NCBI RefSeq assembly: GCF_003852515.1 | Contig: NZ_QAJK01000013.1 | Location: 1-58,829, forward strand | Direction of reading: 5' to 3' | DNA length: 58,829 nt | From: Variovorax sp. KBW07 | GTDB lineage: Bacteria; Pseudomonadota; Gammaproteobacteria; Burkholderiales; Burkholderiaceae_C | Part shown: positions 26,172 through 36,700 of the stretch, piece after piece | Position numbering within the stretch: position 1 is the stretch's first letter | Layout of the letters: every line of letters starts with the position of its first letter | The notes under the pieces: generated by a model | Databases searched by the model: none | What the model was told of the DNA's origin: nothing | What the model saw: the letters and a program-made list of their open reading frames with translations, nothing else | Made by a program: the position numbers and the translations under genes

Positions 26172-27505
26172 TGCGTGAAAAAAATCTACCCGAATTAGCT
26201 CTGATGCATCGTCGGCGCGCTTTCCTTGCCAAGGTCGCAATCTCTGGCCTCGCGCTTCCCTTCCTGACTGGATGCGACATGACTTCGACCACAACCACAA
26301 CCACGACCAACAAGAACATTCGCGACTTCGGCAAAATCTTCGACTACTTGAAGGACCCGGAGCTTCGCAAGAAAGAGGTGGGCAATGCCAAGCTGACCGT
26401 GGAGGGCGCCGTGTTCAGCGGAGAGAAGTTCGAGGACGTGGAATGGCACGACATTCATTTCAAGAACTGCGATTTCGTTGGGGCTTATGAACTCAAGCCC
26501 AAGAGCTCGACCAATGTGCTCTACGAAGATTGCCGGTTTTCGGGTGTCTTCGGATATGGCAAGGCTTTGGCGCTGCATTTCCTGCGTTGCGCGTGGGCAC
26601 CGGAATCGAATGCCTATGCAGGCGAAGGCAGCCGTGGCGTGTTGTTTGAATCGTGCAAATTCGTGGGTGGCAGCACGGACCCCAATCACTGGGGGGCCGT
26701 CGGCAGCGACGGAGAGGCCGAGTTCGTCAAATGCACGGCAAACATGTTCAACCTCGACGGCCACTCGAAACTGGTCATTCGCGGGTGCGAACTCGACAAC
26801 GTCATCTGCTCTCCCTCGGCGCGTGAGTCGGGCGGCGTTTCTTCGGAGATGCTGATAGAGACGAGTACGCTGCGAGGCAGGTTTCGCATGACCAACGCCG
26901 ATCTTGTTTCGTTGACCGTTCGCGACACCCTTATCGAAGGCTCGCTCGATATGAACAATGCCAAGGTCAAGGGCGACGTTCTGATCGAACGTGTGCAGGG
27001 CGGCGTCATTCGTGGCTATGTCAAGCATGCCAACAGCTTCACTGTTCGCAACAGCAAGATCATGGGTGACGGGCAGGACGTGTTCGAGGCATACGCCGGC
27101 GGCATCAAGACCATCGAGATCGACGGAACAGTCTTCGGTTCAGGCACCGCGAAAGGTGGCAACAGCACGGACGGGGTCACCATCGGAGGCGGCATCGGCA
27201 ACGATCCTGCCAAGCCGAAGCCGCGAGTCACCGAACGGCTGACGATCCGCAACAGCACGATCCCGCAATTGAACGTGGATCACATCCAGGCGGCGGAGGT
27301 GCACATCGAAAACTGCGACTTCGCCGAAGCCAACTTGAGCAACAGTCTGCTGGGCGTATTGAGGTTGGACAACGCGCGTTTTGCAGGTGCACTGGACATG
27401 AGCAATACCCGGGTGCGGGATCTCAAGCAGAGTGGAGGCACGGACTTGGCAAAGCTTGGGAGCAGGCTCAAGGCCGATGGCTCCAATCTCAAGTTGCCCC
27501 AATGA
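26171..27505 (+). CDS. Tat-type lipoprotein with beta-helix-like repeats, putative immunity protein 1
   Basis: 444 residues from ATG 26171; ATG 26204 (MHRRRAFLAK) may be the true start. The signal has twin arginines (RRRAFLAK), a hydrophobic core and lipobox LTGC, so it should be exported folded and lipidated. A Thr-rich linker (TSTTTTTTT) follows. The body is made of short repeating units such as LTVEGAVFSG, IHFKNCDFVG, VLYEDCRFSG and LTIRNSTIPQ, the pattern of pentapeptide/right-handed beta-helix proteins. It lies directly after the effector gene and has a tandem paralogue. Periplasmic lipoproteins commonly protect against T6SS effectors acting in the periplasm. G+C content looks lower than in neighbouring genes, hinting at transfer. 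Confidence 0.75.
   Translation: MREKNLPELALMHRRRAFLAKVAISGLALPFLTGCDMTSTTTTTTTNKNIRDFGKIFDYLKDPELRKKEVGNAKLTVEGAVFSGEKFEDVEWHDIHFKNCDFVGAYELKPKSSTNVLYEDCRFSGVFGYGKALALHFLRCAWAPESNAYAGEGSRGVLFESCKFVGGSTDPNHWGAVGSDGEAEFVKCTANMFNLDGHSKLVIRGCELDNVICSPSARESGGVSSEMLIETSTLRGRFRMTNADLVSLTVRDTLIEGSLDMNNAKVKGDVLIERVQGGVIRGYVKHANSFTVRNSKIMGDGQDVFEAYAGGIKTIEIDGTVFGSGTAKGGNSTDGVTIGGGIGNDPAKPKPRVTERLTIRNSTIPQLNVDHIQAAEVHIENCDFAEANLSNSLLGVLRLDNARFAGALDMSNTRVRDLKQSGGTDLAKLGSRLKADGSNLKLPQ
26947..27502 (+). repeat. Near-identical block, copy A (3' half of lipoprotein 1)
   Basis: This 3' half is almost identical in DNA sequence to 28261-28816, while the 5' halves of the two genes have clearly diverged. The sharp change in similarity suggests recent gene conversion or a modular duplication. 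Confidence 0.85.
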
Positions 27506-27554
27506 ACACTGAGGTCTCCGGCTATTCGCCTGCCTTGCAAATGGAGACCGATGG

Positions 27555-28823
27555 ATGACCCGTCGTCGCTTTCTCAAAGTCGCGACGGTGGTTGCCGGCA
27601 GTTGTCTGTATGGGTGCGTGAGCGAGCCCGAAGGAAAGAAGAACATCAAGGAATTCGACAAGACGTACCAGTACTTGCTCGACCCGGAGCTTCGCAAGAA
27701 GGAAGCCGGAGACGCGCAACTCGTCATCGAAGGTGCCGTGTTCAGCGGCGTCGACCTTCAAGGAGAGATCTGGCAGAACATCAAGTTCACAAACTGCGAT
27801 TTCGTGGGTGCTTACCAGATCAAGCCCGAAGCCATTGAACGTTCCGTCTTCGAGGGATGCCGATTCTCGGGAATCTTCAATTTCGGCATATTGAGGCAGG
27901 TCGGCTTTTTTCGGTGCCTGATTGCCAAGACGAGCCACGTGGTGGGCGATGTCGGCAGCGTGGGCGTGGTTTTCGATTCGTGCGAACAGATGGGCAGCGA
28001 CACGGATGCCAATCACTGGGGCAGCTTCGGCGCCTACGGTGAGGTCGAGTTCATCAAGTGCAAGGCACGACTGACCAATCTGTCGGGCGAAACCAGGCAT
28101 GTGATTCGTGAATGCGATTTCGAAGATGTTCGATGCGGCATCAACAACGACGACGGTGGGTCTCACGTGCTGATCGAGAACAGCAGGCTGCGCGGCAGGT
28201 TCAGCATGGTTGTGGCGGATCTCCGATCCCTGACTGTCCGAGACACCGTTGTCGGCACCCTCGACTTGAACGATGCCAAGGTCAAGGGCGCCGTTCTCAT
28301 TGAACGTGTGCAGGGCGGCGTCGTTCGTGGCTATGTCAAGCATGCCAACAGCTTCACTGTTCGCAACAGCAAGATCATGGGTGACGGGCAGGACGTGTTC
28401 GATGCGTATGCCGGCGGCATCAAGACCATCGAGATCGACGGAACAGTCTTCGGTTCAGGCACCGCGAAAGGCGCCAACAACACGGACGGGGTGACCATCG
28501 CGGGTGGCACGGGGGCCGATCTTGCCAAGCCGAGGCGGCGAGTCACCGAACGGCTGACGATCCGCAACAGCACCATTCCGCAATTGAACGTGGATCACAT
28601 CCATGCTGCGGAAGTGCGCATCGAAAACAGCGACATTGCCGAAGCCAACTTGAGCAACAGCGTGTTGGGCGTGTTGAGGCTGGACAACGCGCGTTTCGCA
28701 GGCGCGCTGGACATGAGCAATACCCGGGTGCGGGATCTCAAGCAGAGTGGGGGCACGGAGGTGGCCAGGCTCGGGAGCCAGCTGAAGCTCGAGGGCTCGA
28801 ACATCAAGCTGCCACGGCGCTGA
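27555..28823 (+). CDS. Tat-type lipoprotein with beta-helix-like repeats, putative immunity protein 2
   Basis: 422 residues. MTRRRFLKVATVVAG is a textbook twin-arginine signal (TRRRFLK) ending in lipobox LYGC. The repeat units parallel those of the preceding gene (LVIEGAVFSG, IKFTNCDFVG, VFEGCRFSG). Residues from about 235 to the end nearly match lipoprotein 1, whereas the N-terminal 230 residues differ widely. Spacing to the previous gene is 49 bases, so both belong to one operon with vgrG. It may be a second immunity protein for the same or a related effector. Confidence 0.75.
   Translation: MTRRRFLKVATVVAGSCLYGCVSEPEGKKNIKEFDKTYQYLLDPELRKKEAGDAQLVIEGAVFSGVDLQGEIWQNIKFTNCDFVGAYQIKPEAIERSVFEGCRFSGIFNFGILRQVGFFRCLIAKTSHVVGDVGSVGVVFDSCEQMGSDTDANHWGSFGAYGEVEFIKCKARLTNLSGETRHVIRECDFEDVRCGINNDDGGSHVLIENSRLRGRFSMVVADLRSLTVRDTVVGTLDLNDAKVKGAVLIERVQGGVVRGYVKHANSFTVRNSKIMGDGQDVFDAYAGGIKTIEIDGTVFGSGTAKGANNTDGVTIAGGTGADLAKPRRRVTERLTIRNSTIPQLNVDHIHAAEVRIENSDIAEANLSNSVLGVLRLDNARFAGALDMSNTRVRDLKQSGGTEVARLGSQLKLEGSNIKLPRR
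28261..28816 (+). repeat. Near-identical block, copy B (3' half of lipoprotein 2)
   Basis: Direct-repeat partner of 26947-27502, in the same orientation about 1.3 kb apart. Recombination between the two would delete one lipoprotein's divergent N-terminal half. Confidence 0.85.
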
Positions 28824-28891
28824 AAGTCCTGCTGCCCCCGAAGACGGCTGGGCGGGGCACCGGCACAAACGCAAACCGAGCCCCAAAAGCA

Positions 28892-28927
28892 ATCAACGCC
28901 TGGCACTGAAAAGCGGCAGGCGTTGAT
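28892..28927 (-). terminator. Hairpin terminator beyond tRNA-Ala
   Basis: ATCAACGCCTG (28892-28902) pairs perfectly with CAGGCGTTGAT (28917-28927). On the minus strand it is followed by TGCTTTT. It lies 16 bases past the tRNA-Ala 3' end. Confidence 0.6.
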
Positions 28928-28942
28928 CGACGGGAAACATGT

Positions 28943-29018
<76 letters not shown>

Positions 29019-29108
29019 AACACAGCGTAAATTCTAACCAGACTCCCGTGCGGGTGCACGCGGGGCGTGCCAAGATTCGCGCCTCTGGAAACAAGGAGCA
29101 GGAACTGC

Positions 29109-29975
29109 ATGGCCTCGTACGAACCCGCCTGGCTGGAAGGCATGTACAACAACCTCGCGCGGGTCAAGGACCATCCCGCTTACTTCGAGCGATGGACGCG
29201 CGAATCGGCCGCGGCACGCGATTCGCTGCCGGCCCGCATCGACCTGGCTTACGGCGACGGCCCGAACGAAACGCTCGACATTTTTCCGGCCCCGGTGCCT
29301 GACGCACCGGTCCTGGTTTTCATCCACGGCGGCTACTGGCGCGCGATGGACAAGAGCCAGCATTCCTTCATTGCGCCCGCGTTCAACGACCGCGGCGTGT
29401 GCGTGGTGGTGCCCAACTATGCGTTGTGCCCCGGCCCCGTCGATCAGCCCGTGACGGTGCCGGGCATCCTGATGCAGATGGTGAAAGCGCTGGCGTGGAC
29501 GTGGCGCCATGTCGCAGCCCATGGCGGTGACCGGTCGCGCATCACCGTTGCCGGGCATTCGGCCGGCGGGCACATGGCGGCAGCCTTGCTGGCCTGCGAT
29601 TGGAAAGCGGTCGCGCCCGACCTGCCCGCGCAACTGGTGCGCAACGCGCTGTCGATTTCGGGCCTGTACGACTTGCGCCCGTTGCAGCGCACACCGTTCC
29701 TTGAAGACGTGCTCCACCTGACGGATGCGGATGCGCTGCGCGCCAGCCCGGCACTCTGGAAAGCACCTGCGCGCGGCCAGCTCTACGCGGTGGCCGGTGG
29801 CGCCGAGAGCCCCGAGTTCATCCGCCACAACGCGATGATCCGCGAGGCCTGGGGCCGCAACACCGTGCCGGTGTGCGAGGTGCTCCCCGGGCTCAACCAC
29901 TTCGACGTGGTGGATGCGGTGGCCGATCCGGCGCATTCGTTGCACCGGCACGCGGTGCAACTGCTCGAAGCCTGA
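29109..29975 (+). CDS. Alpha/beta-hydrolase (esterase/kynurenine formamidase-like)
   Basis: 288 residues from ATG 29109 behind AAGGAGCAGG. The oxyanion-hole motif is FIHGGYW and the nucleophile is S151 in GHSAGG. The His is probably in GLNHFD near the C-terminus. The N-terminal EPAWLEGMYNNLARV...YFERWTRESAAAR resembles arylformamidase-type hydrolases, but no other kynurenine-pathway genes are nearby, so the substrate is open. No signal peptide. Confidence 0.87.
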   Translation: MASYEPAWLEGMYNNLARVKDHPAYFERWTRESAAARDSLPARIDLAYGDGPNETLDIFPAPVPDAPVLVFIHGGYWRAMDKSQHSFIAPAFNDRGVCVVVPNYALCPGPVDQPVTVPGILMQMVKALAWTWRHVAAHGGDRSRITVAGHSAGGHMAAALLACDWKAVAPDLPAQLVRNALSISGLYDLRPLQRTPFLEDVLHLTDADALRASPALWKAPARGQLYAVAGGAESPEFIRHNAMIREAWGRNTVPVCEVLPGLNHFDVVDAVADPAHSLHRHAVQLLEA

Positions 29976-30032
29976 CGGCGACCGGCGCAGCAGCCCTTGC
30001 CCTGAGCCCCAGGGGAGGTGGCCGCTGCCGTC

Positions 30033-31010
30033 TTACATCAGCAGGTGTTCGCCCGCGTTGTCGCCGCCCAGCGTGACGTAGTTGACCTTGCGGATGTCCA
30101 TCAACGTGCGGCCGCCCGCGTAGCTGATCGAGCTCTGCACGTCCTGCTCCATTTCGACGAGCGTGTCGGCCAGCTTGCCCTTGATGGGCTCGAGGATGCG
30201 CTTGCCCTCGACGTGCTTGTATTCGCCCTTGTTGAAGTCGCTGGCGGAGCCGTAGTACTCCTTGAAGAGCGTGCCATCGACGTCGACCGTCTTGCCAGGC
30301 GATTCTTCGTGCCCCGCGAACAGCGAGCCGATCATGACCATCGACGCGCCGAAGCGCACGCTCTTGGCAATGTCGCCGTGGTCGCGAATGCCGCCGTCGG
30401 CAATGATGGGCTTGGTGGCCACGCGCGCGCACCACTTGAGCGCCGAGAGCTGCCAGCCGCCGGTGCCGAAACCGGTCTTGAGCTTGGTGATGCAGACCTT
30501 GCCCGGGCCGATGCCGACCTTGGTTGCGTCGGCGCCCCAGTTTTCGAGGTCGATCACGGCTTCGGGCGTGCCGACGTTGCCGGCAATCACGAAGGACTTC
30601 GGCAGCTTTTCCTTCAGGTAGCCGATCATGTTCTTCACGCTGTCGGCATGGCCGTGCGCAATGTCGATGGTGATGTATTCGGGCGTCAGGCCCTCGGCCA
30701 CCAACTGGTCGACCGTGTCGTAGTCGGGCTTCTTCACGCCGAGCGAGATGGACGCGAACACGCCCTTGCCCTGCATGTCCTTGACGAACTTGACGTTGTC
30801 CAGGTCGAAGCGGTGCATCACGTAGAAGTAGCCGTTTTGCGCCAGCCACAGGCAGATCGACTCGTCGACCACCGTCTTCATGTTGGCCGGTACCACCGGC
30901 AGGCGGAAGCTGCGGGCACCCAGCGTGACGCTGGCGTCGCATTCCGAGCGGCTTTCCACGCGGCACTTGCGGGGAAGCAAAAGAATGTTGTCGTAATCGA
31001 AGATTTGCAT
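30033..31010 (-). CDS. guaC: GMP reductase
   Basis: 325 residues from ATG 31010 ([16 protein letters not shown]), with GGAG upstream. The IMPDH/GMPR barrel shows the catalytic Cys C173 in [17 protein letters not shown], the phosphate-binding [16 protein letters not shown] and [14 protein letters not shown] near the end. It converts GMP to IMP with NADPH and frees ammonia, linking guanine to adenine nucleotide pools. Lack of CBS domains separates it from IMP dehydrogenase. Its long leader holds a terminator and competing hairpins (see 31076-31145). Confidence 0.95.
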   Translation of the reverse strand: MQIFDYDNILLLPRKCRVESRSECDASVTLGARSFRLPVVPANMKTVVDESICLWLAQNGYFYVMHRFDLDNVKFVKDMQGKGVFASISLGVKKPDYDTVDQLVAEGLTPEYITIDIAHGHADSVKNMIGYLKEKLPKSFVIAGNVGTPEAVIDLENWGADATKVGIGPGKVCITKLKTGFGTGGWQLSALKWCARVATKPIIADGGIRDHGDIAKSVRFGASMVMIGSLFAGHEESPGKTVDVDGTLFKEYYGSASDFNKGEYKHVEGKRILEPIKGKLADTLVEMEQDVQSSISYAGGRTLMDIRKVNYVTLGGDNAGEHLLM

Positions 31011-31075
31011 GGCCAGGCTCCAGAAAGGAAATCGTTGAACAGAACGAAAGAGCGCTTGGTCCGGCCGGTTCTTGC

Positions 31076-31145
31076 GGCGCTTTCTGCAAGGAATGTGCAA
31101 AGAAAGCGCCCACAAAAAACCGGGCGCAAGAAACTTGGGCCCGGT
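31076..31145 (-). promoter_or_regulatory. Attenuator-like leader of guaC
   Basis: On the minus strand, 5' to 3', ACCGGGC (31145-31139) pairs with GCCCGGT (31125-31119), with an inner CAAG-TTT-CTTG stem, followed by six T: a full intrinsic terminator. GCGCCC (31127-31122) can instead pair with GGGCGC (31111-31106), breaking the terminator. That second arm can in turn be taken by GGCGCTTTCT/AGAAAGCGCC (31110-31101 with 31085-31076). Three overlapping helices upstream of a purine gene are the geometry of attenuation. The sensed signal is unknown. Confidence 0.6.
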
Positions 31146-31228
31146 GATTGAGTTTACGCGGTCTCGCGACGGGGGGTCTTCCGTTTCTTCATATAACCCG
31201 CATACGCAGTGGTTTCTACAATCGGCGG

Positions 31229-33667
31229 ATGTTGTTTAACGATCCTGCGGCTGACGCCCACCCTGCGGACATGCCGCTGCTCCATAACCTGAACGCGGAG
31301 CAACTCGCCGCGGTCACGCTGCCGGCAGGCAATGCGCTCATCCTCGCGGGGGCCGGCTCCGGCAAGACGCGCGTGCTCACCACCCGCATCGCGTGGCTGC
31401 TCCAGACGGGGCAGGTGTCCGCCGGCGGCATCCTGGCCGTGACCTTCACCAACAAGGCCGCCAAGGAAATGATGACGCGGCTGACGGCGATGCTGCCCGT
31501 CAATGTGCGCGGCATGTGGATCGGCACCTTCCACGGCCTGTGCAACCGCCTGCTGCGCGCGCACTGGAAGCTGGCCAACCTGCCCTCGACCTTCCAGATC
31601 CTGGACACGCAAGACCAGCTCTCGGCCATCAAGCGCCTGATGAAGCAGTTCAACGTCGACGACGAGCGCTTTCCGGCCAAGCAGACGCAGTGGTTCATTG
31701 CAGGCGCCAAGGAAGACGGCCTGCGCCCCGGCGACGTCGAGGTCCGCAGCGACGACGACCGCAAGAAGGTCGAGCTGTACCAGCTGTACGAAGAGCAATG
31801 CCAGCGCGAAGGCGTGGTCGATTTCGGCGAACTGATGCTGCGCAGCTACGAGCTGCTGCGGGACAACGACCCGGTGCGCGAGCACTACCAGCGGCGCTTT
31901 CGCCACATCATGATCGACGAGTTCCAGGACACCAACCGCCTGCAATACGCGTGGATCAAGATGCTCTCGGGCAACGTGGTCGGGGGCCAGTTCACGCCGA
32001 GCGGCAACAACAGCGTGATCGCCGTGGGCGACGACGACCAGAGCATCTATGCCTTCCGTGGTGCGCGCGTGGGCAACATGACCGACTTCGTGCGCGAGTT
32101 CGACGTGCGCCACCAGATCAAGCTGGAGCAGAACTACCGCAGCTACAGCAACATCCTGGATTCGGCCAACGAGCTGATCAGCCACAACAAGAAGCGCCTG
32201 GGCAAGAACCTGCGCACCGACCAGGGCCCCGGCGAGCCGGTGCGGGTGTACGAATCGACCACCGACCTGGCCGAGGCGCAGTGGATGGTCGAAGAAATGC
32301 GCCAGTTGGCGCGCGACGGCTTCGACCGAAAAGAAATGGCCGTGCTCTACCGCAGCAATGCGCAGAGCCGGGTGATCGAAACGGCGCTCTTCAATGCCTC
32401 GGTGCCGTACCGCGTGTACGGCGGCCTGCGCTTTTTCGAGCGTGCCGAAATCAAGAACGCGCTGGCCTATCTGCGCCTGCTCGAGAACAAGGACGACGAC
32501 ACCAGCTTCCTGCGCGTCGTCAACTTTCCGCCGCGCGGTATCGGCGCGCGCACGCTCGAAACCCTGCAGGACGCGGCCCGCGCGGCCGGGCGTTCGCTGC
32601 ACGACGCGGTGAGCGTGGTCGGCGGCAAGGCCGGCGCCAACCTCACGGGCTTCGTTGCCAAGATCGACGTGCTGCGCGAGCAGACCCAGGGCGTGAGCCT
32701 GCGCGAGATCATCGAGCTGGTGCTCGACCACAGCGGCCTCATTGAGCACTACAAGGCCGACCGCGAAGGCGCCGACCGTGTCGAGAATCTGGAAGAACTG
32801 GTGAACGCGGCCGAGAGCTTCGTCACGCAGGAAGGCTTCGGCCGCGACGCTGTAGCACTGCCAGTCGACGAACTGCGACAGTCGCCCGCGAGCCAGGGCA
32901 TCGACCTGACCCGTCCGGTGATCGACGAGCCGCTGGCACCCGATGCCGAGACCGGCGAAACGCTGAGCCCGCTGGCTGCGTTCCTGACGCATGCCGCGCT
33001 CGAATCGGGCGACAACCAGGCACAGGCGGGGCAAGACGCCGTGCAGCTGATGACCGTGCACGCCGCCAAGGGGCTGGAGTTCGACTGCGTGTTCATCACC
33101 GGCATGGAAGAGGGGCTGTTCCCGCACGAGAACTCGATGAGCGATTTCGAGAGCCTCGAGGAAGAGCGCCGCCTGATGTACGTGGCGATCACGCGGGCAC
33201 GCAAGCGCCTGTACCTGAGCCATTCGCAGACGCGCATGCTGCACGGCCAGACCCGCTACAACGTCAAGAGCCGCTTCTTCGAGGAACTGCCCGAGGGCGC
33301 GCTCAAGTGGCTCACGCCCAAGAACCAGGGCTTCACGCCGTCGGCTTTCGGCTATGGCGGCGGCTATGGGAGCACGCGTGGCGGCGGCGGTGCGTACAGC
33401 GGTGGCGGCAGCAGCGGCTACAGCGGCGGTTATGGCGGAGGCGCAAGCAGCAGCAAGGACACCTTCGCCAGCCCGCCGGTGCCGCCGCAGAAGGCCGCGC
33501 CTTCGCACGGCCTGCGCTCGGGCATGCAGGTGTTCCACAACAAGTTCGGCGAAGGCACGGTGCTGGCGCTCGAAGGCACGGGCGACGACGCGCGCGCGCA
33601 GGTCAAGTTCACGCGGCATGGCGTGAAGTGGCTGGCACTGTCGGTCGCCAAGCTCACGCCGGTTTGA
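31229..33667 (+). CDS. uvrD: UvrD/PcrA-type superfamily 1 DNA helicase
   Basis: 812 residues from ATG 31229. Walker A GAGSGKT with K46, Walker B MIDEFQDT with D230-E231, motif [16 protein letters not shown], motif [11 protein letters not shown] and motif [17 protein letters not shown] are all present. It is a 3'-5' helicase for excision and mismatch repair. A Gly/Ser/Tyr-rich linker (about 706-750) separates the motor from a C-terminal Tudor-like domain ([17 protein letters not shown]...), which in relatives binds RNA polymerase. Divergent from guaC. No LexA box was seen. Confidence 0.93.
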   Translation: MLFNDPAADAHPADMPLLHNLNAEQLAAVTLPAGNALILAGAGSGKTRVLTTRIAWLLQTGQVSAGGILAVTFTNKAAKEMMTRLTAMLPVNVRGMWIGTFHGLCNRLLRAHWKLANLPSTFQILDTQDQLSAIKRLMKQFNVDDERFPAKQTQWFIAGAKEDGLRPGDVEVRSDDDRKKVELYQLYEEQCQREGVVDFGELMLRSYELLRDNDPVREHYQRRFRHIMIDEFQDTNRLQYAWIKMLSGNVVGGQFTPSGNNSVIAVGDDDQSIYAFRGARVGNMTDFVREFDVRHQIKLEQNYRSYSNILDSANELISHNKKRLGKNLRTDQGPGEPVRVYESTTDLAEAQWMVEEMRQLARDGFDRKEMAVLYRSNAQSRVIETALFNASVPYRVYGGLRFFERAEIKNALAYLRLLENKDDDTSFLRVVNFPPRGIGARTLETLQDAARAAGRSLHDAVSVVGGKAGANLTGFVAKIDVLREQTQGVSLREIIELVLDHSGLIEHYKADREGADRVENLEELVNAAESFVTQEGFGRDAVALPVDELRQSPASQGIDLTRPVIDEPLAPDAETGETLSPLAAFLTHAALESGDNQAQAGQDAVQLMTVHAAKGLEFDCVFITGMEEGLFPHENSMSDFESLEEERRLMYVAITRARKRLYLSHSQTRMLHGQTRYNVKSRFFEELPEGALKWLTPKNQGFTPSAFGYGGGYGSTRGGGGAYSGGGSSGYSGGYGGGASSSKDTFASPPVPPQKAAPSHGLRSGMQVFHNKFGEGTVLALEGTGDDARAQVKFTRHGVKWLALSVAKLTPV

Positions 33668-33722
33668 TGTTGCTACTAAAGCTATAGCGAACAGCGCAGA
33701 CAGGACGGGCGTTTTCGCGTCT
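33665..33722. repeat. Comamonadaceae-type dispersed repeat fragment
   Basis: The sequence just after uvrD (TGCTACTAAAGCTATAGC, then an AGCGCAGACAGGACGGGCG-like run) resembles a repeat I recall between many genes in Acidovorax, Variovorax and relatives. A related fragment appears at about 55358-55384. Recognition is from memory. Confidence 0.45.
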
Positions 33723-33774
33723 TTCGTCTTGAACGGCCGTACACTCCGGGCTCGCCAAACAAGGGGAGTTCGGG

Positions 33775-36700
33775 ATGTGGTTTCTTGGCATCATGGCCGG
33801 CCTGGTGATAGGGGCGCTGTTCGAGTCGATACCGGCGGCGCTGGTGCTCGCTGTGCTGGGCGCCTTCGCGCTCCCGCAGATCTTCGGCAAGAAGAAAAAG
33901 GCCGCGCCCGTTCGCACCGAAGCTGAAAGCGTCCCGACGCCGGGCGCCGCGAATTCCGCGAACCCCGCTACCTCCGCCAACTCCGCGATCGGCAACGCGC
34001 CCGTGGCGCCGGCCAGCGGCATGCAGAAGCTGCAGCAGCGCGTGGCGGAGCTCGAACAGCGGGTCTCGCAGCTCGAGGCCCGGTTGTCGCAAGGCGCGGC
34101 CGATGCCTCCGCGGCACCCGTGGCCGAAGCAATGGCCTCCGTCATTCCCGTGCTGGCCGATGCGCCGCCCGCGAGCGATCTCGCCACGTCGATGGCCGAT
34201 ACGCCGCTTGCCACCGTGCCGTCGCTGCCGTTGGCGCCGGCTGTGCCGGAGCTGGGTCGTCCGCGCATCGCGATGATGACGGTGCCCGCGCCTCCCGCAC
34301 CTGCCACTGCCGCTGCCGCTGCGGAGGACGTTGCCCCCGAGCCCGTGGTCACTGCCGCCGCCGTCCCCGCCGAGCAGCCCGCCGCGCCCGCCAAGCCTCC
34401 CGTGGCCGCACCGGCACCCGTGCGCCGTCCACCCCCACCACCCCCACCGCCCCCGGTGCCGCTGCGCGACCGCCTGCCCGCACCCATTGCCAACCTGGTC
34501 TTCGGCGGCAACATGCTCGTCAAGCTCGGCGTGCTGATCCTGTTCCTCGGGCTGGCCTTCCTGCTGCGCTACACGGCCGAGCGCGTCACCGTGCCCATCG
34601 AGCTGCGCTATGCGGGCGTGGCGCTGGTGGGCGCCGTGCTGCTGGTGCTGGGCTGGCTGCTGCGCCACAAGCGCGCGGGCTATGCGCTGATCCTGCAGGG
34701 CGCGGGCATCGGCGTGTTCTATCTCACGACGCTCGCGGCCATGAAGCTCAGCGGCCTGCTGCCGGCCAGCGTCGGCTTTGCCTTCCTGTTCGGCGTGGCG
34801 GTGCTCAGCGCCGCGCTGGCCGTGCTGCAGAACGCGCCGCTGCTGGCCATCGTGGCCGCCCTCGAAGGCTTTGCCGCGCCGGTGCTCGCCTCCACCGGTT
34901 CGAACCAGCCGGTGGGGCTGTTCACCTACCTGCTGGTGCTCGACGTCGGCATCGTGCTGGTCGCGTGGTTCAAGGCCTGGCGCGTGCTCAACCTGATCGG
35001 TTTCGTCGGCACCTTCACGCTGGCCGCCGGCTGGGCGCACAAGTACTACACCGACGACCAGTACGGCACCGTGCAGCCCTTCCTGATCGTGTTCTTCCTG
35101 CTGTTCACCGCCATCGGGCTGCTGTTCGCGCGCCGCACGCTGTTTGATGCGCCGGTGCAGCCCGCGCAGCCGCTGGCCACCCGTGCGCTCGACACGCTGC
35201 GCCGTGCGGGCCGGGTCGACAGCTCGCTGGTGTTCGGCACGCCGATGGTCGCCTTCGGCATGCAGTACCTGCTGATGCGCCCGTGGGAATACGGCGCCGC
35301 CTTCTCGGCGATGGCGCTCGCGGCCTTCTACCTGGTGATGGGGCGGCTGGTGTTCGCCACGCAGCCCAAGGGGCTCGCGCTGCTGGCGGAGGCGTATGCC
35401 ATCGTCGGCGTGATCTTCGGCACGCTCGCCATTCCGCTCGGCCTCGAAGGGCAGTGGACCGGCGCGGCCTGGGCGGTCGAGGCGGCCGGCATGTACTGGC
35501 TGGGCGCGCGGCAGGGGCGCGTGTATGCGCGCGCTTTCTCGTTCCTGGTGTTCGCCGGTGCGGTGCTCAAGCTGCTGGAAGCGACCGGGCTCGACGGAGC
35601 CGCGGGGCATCCGCTGCTCACGGGTTCCGTCATCGGCCCGGTGCTGGTGGCCGTGAGTGCGTTTGCGATGTGGGCCATCCACCGCCGCGCGAAGCTCGAT
35701 GCGGGCAATGGTGTCGAGGCCATGGCCGGCACTGCCTTGCCGTGGCTCGGCATGGCCGCGCTCACGCTGCTGCTCTGGCAATGGTGGACGCCGCCATGGG
35801 CCGCGGCCGCCACCGCCGTGCTGGCGTCGGCCACCTTCGCCGTGGCGGTGCGCTTTGCGCTGCTGCCGCTGACCTATGTGAGCTTCGGCATGCAGGCGCT
35901 TGCCGTGGCCGGCTTCGTGGCGACGCTGCACCACACCGGCGAGGTCGTCGATGGGCGCGTCCTGCAAAGCGGGTGGCAGGGCGCCGCCGTCGCCTGCGTG
36001 ATCGCGCTCAGCGTGCTCGGCAGCGCCGCGTGGTCGATGCTGCAGGCGCACCGTGCGGCCCTGGCGCGCGGCATCCAGCCGGTGTGGTCGCTCGGCAATG
36101 TGGTGGGCGTGCTCACGGGCGTCGGCCTGCTGCACCTGGCGATGCTGTTCCAACTGAGCCTGGCGCAGGTTGCGTTGCTGTGGCCGCTGACCGCCACCGT
36201 CGTGTTCTGGGTGGCGCTGCGCATGGCGCACTTCCCGCTGGCCGCGCTGGCGGGCGTGCTGCAGGTCATCGCGGCCGTGGCGTTCAGCGTGTCGGATGCG
36301 TTCGATGCCGGCGCGGTGAAGCCGGCGTTCGCGAACCTGGCTTTCTGGACGCCCGTGGTGCTGGGCCTCACGGCCTTGCTGGCCGGCGACTGGCTGCGCG
36401 ACGAGGCCGTGCCGCGCGTCGACGAGCCCACGGGCACGGCGCGCAGGCGCTGGACCAACGCGTGGTGCGCGATACCGGTGGTGCTGTGGACGCCGGTGGT
36501 CTGGGGGCTGTGGTGGTGGCTGTTTGGCCTGCTCGACGAAAGCGCGCGCGTGCTGAACCGCCACGATCTTGCGAGCCATGTGCCCGCGGCCGCGATGGCG
36601 GTGGTGCTCGTCACCTCCGTGCTGGCGGCGTTCGTGGCGCACCGCCGGGACTGGTCGCAGCTCGGCAAGGCCACCATCGCCACGCTGCCGGGCTTCGGCC

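Noticed and set aside
31146-31228. LexA (SOS) box before uvrD
   Set aside because: No CTGT-N8-ACAG-type dyad was found in the spacer.
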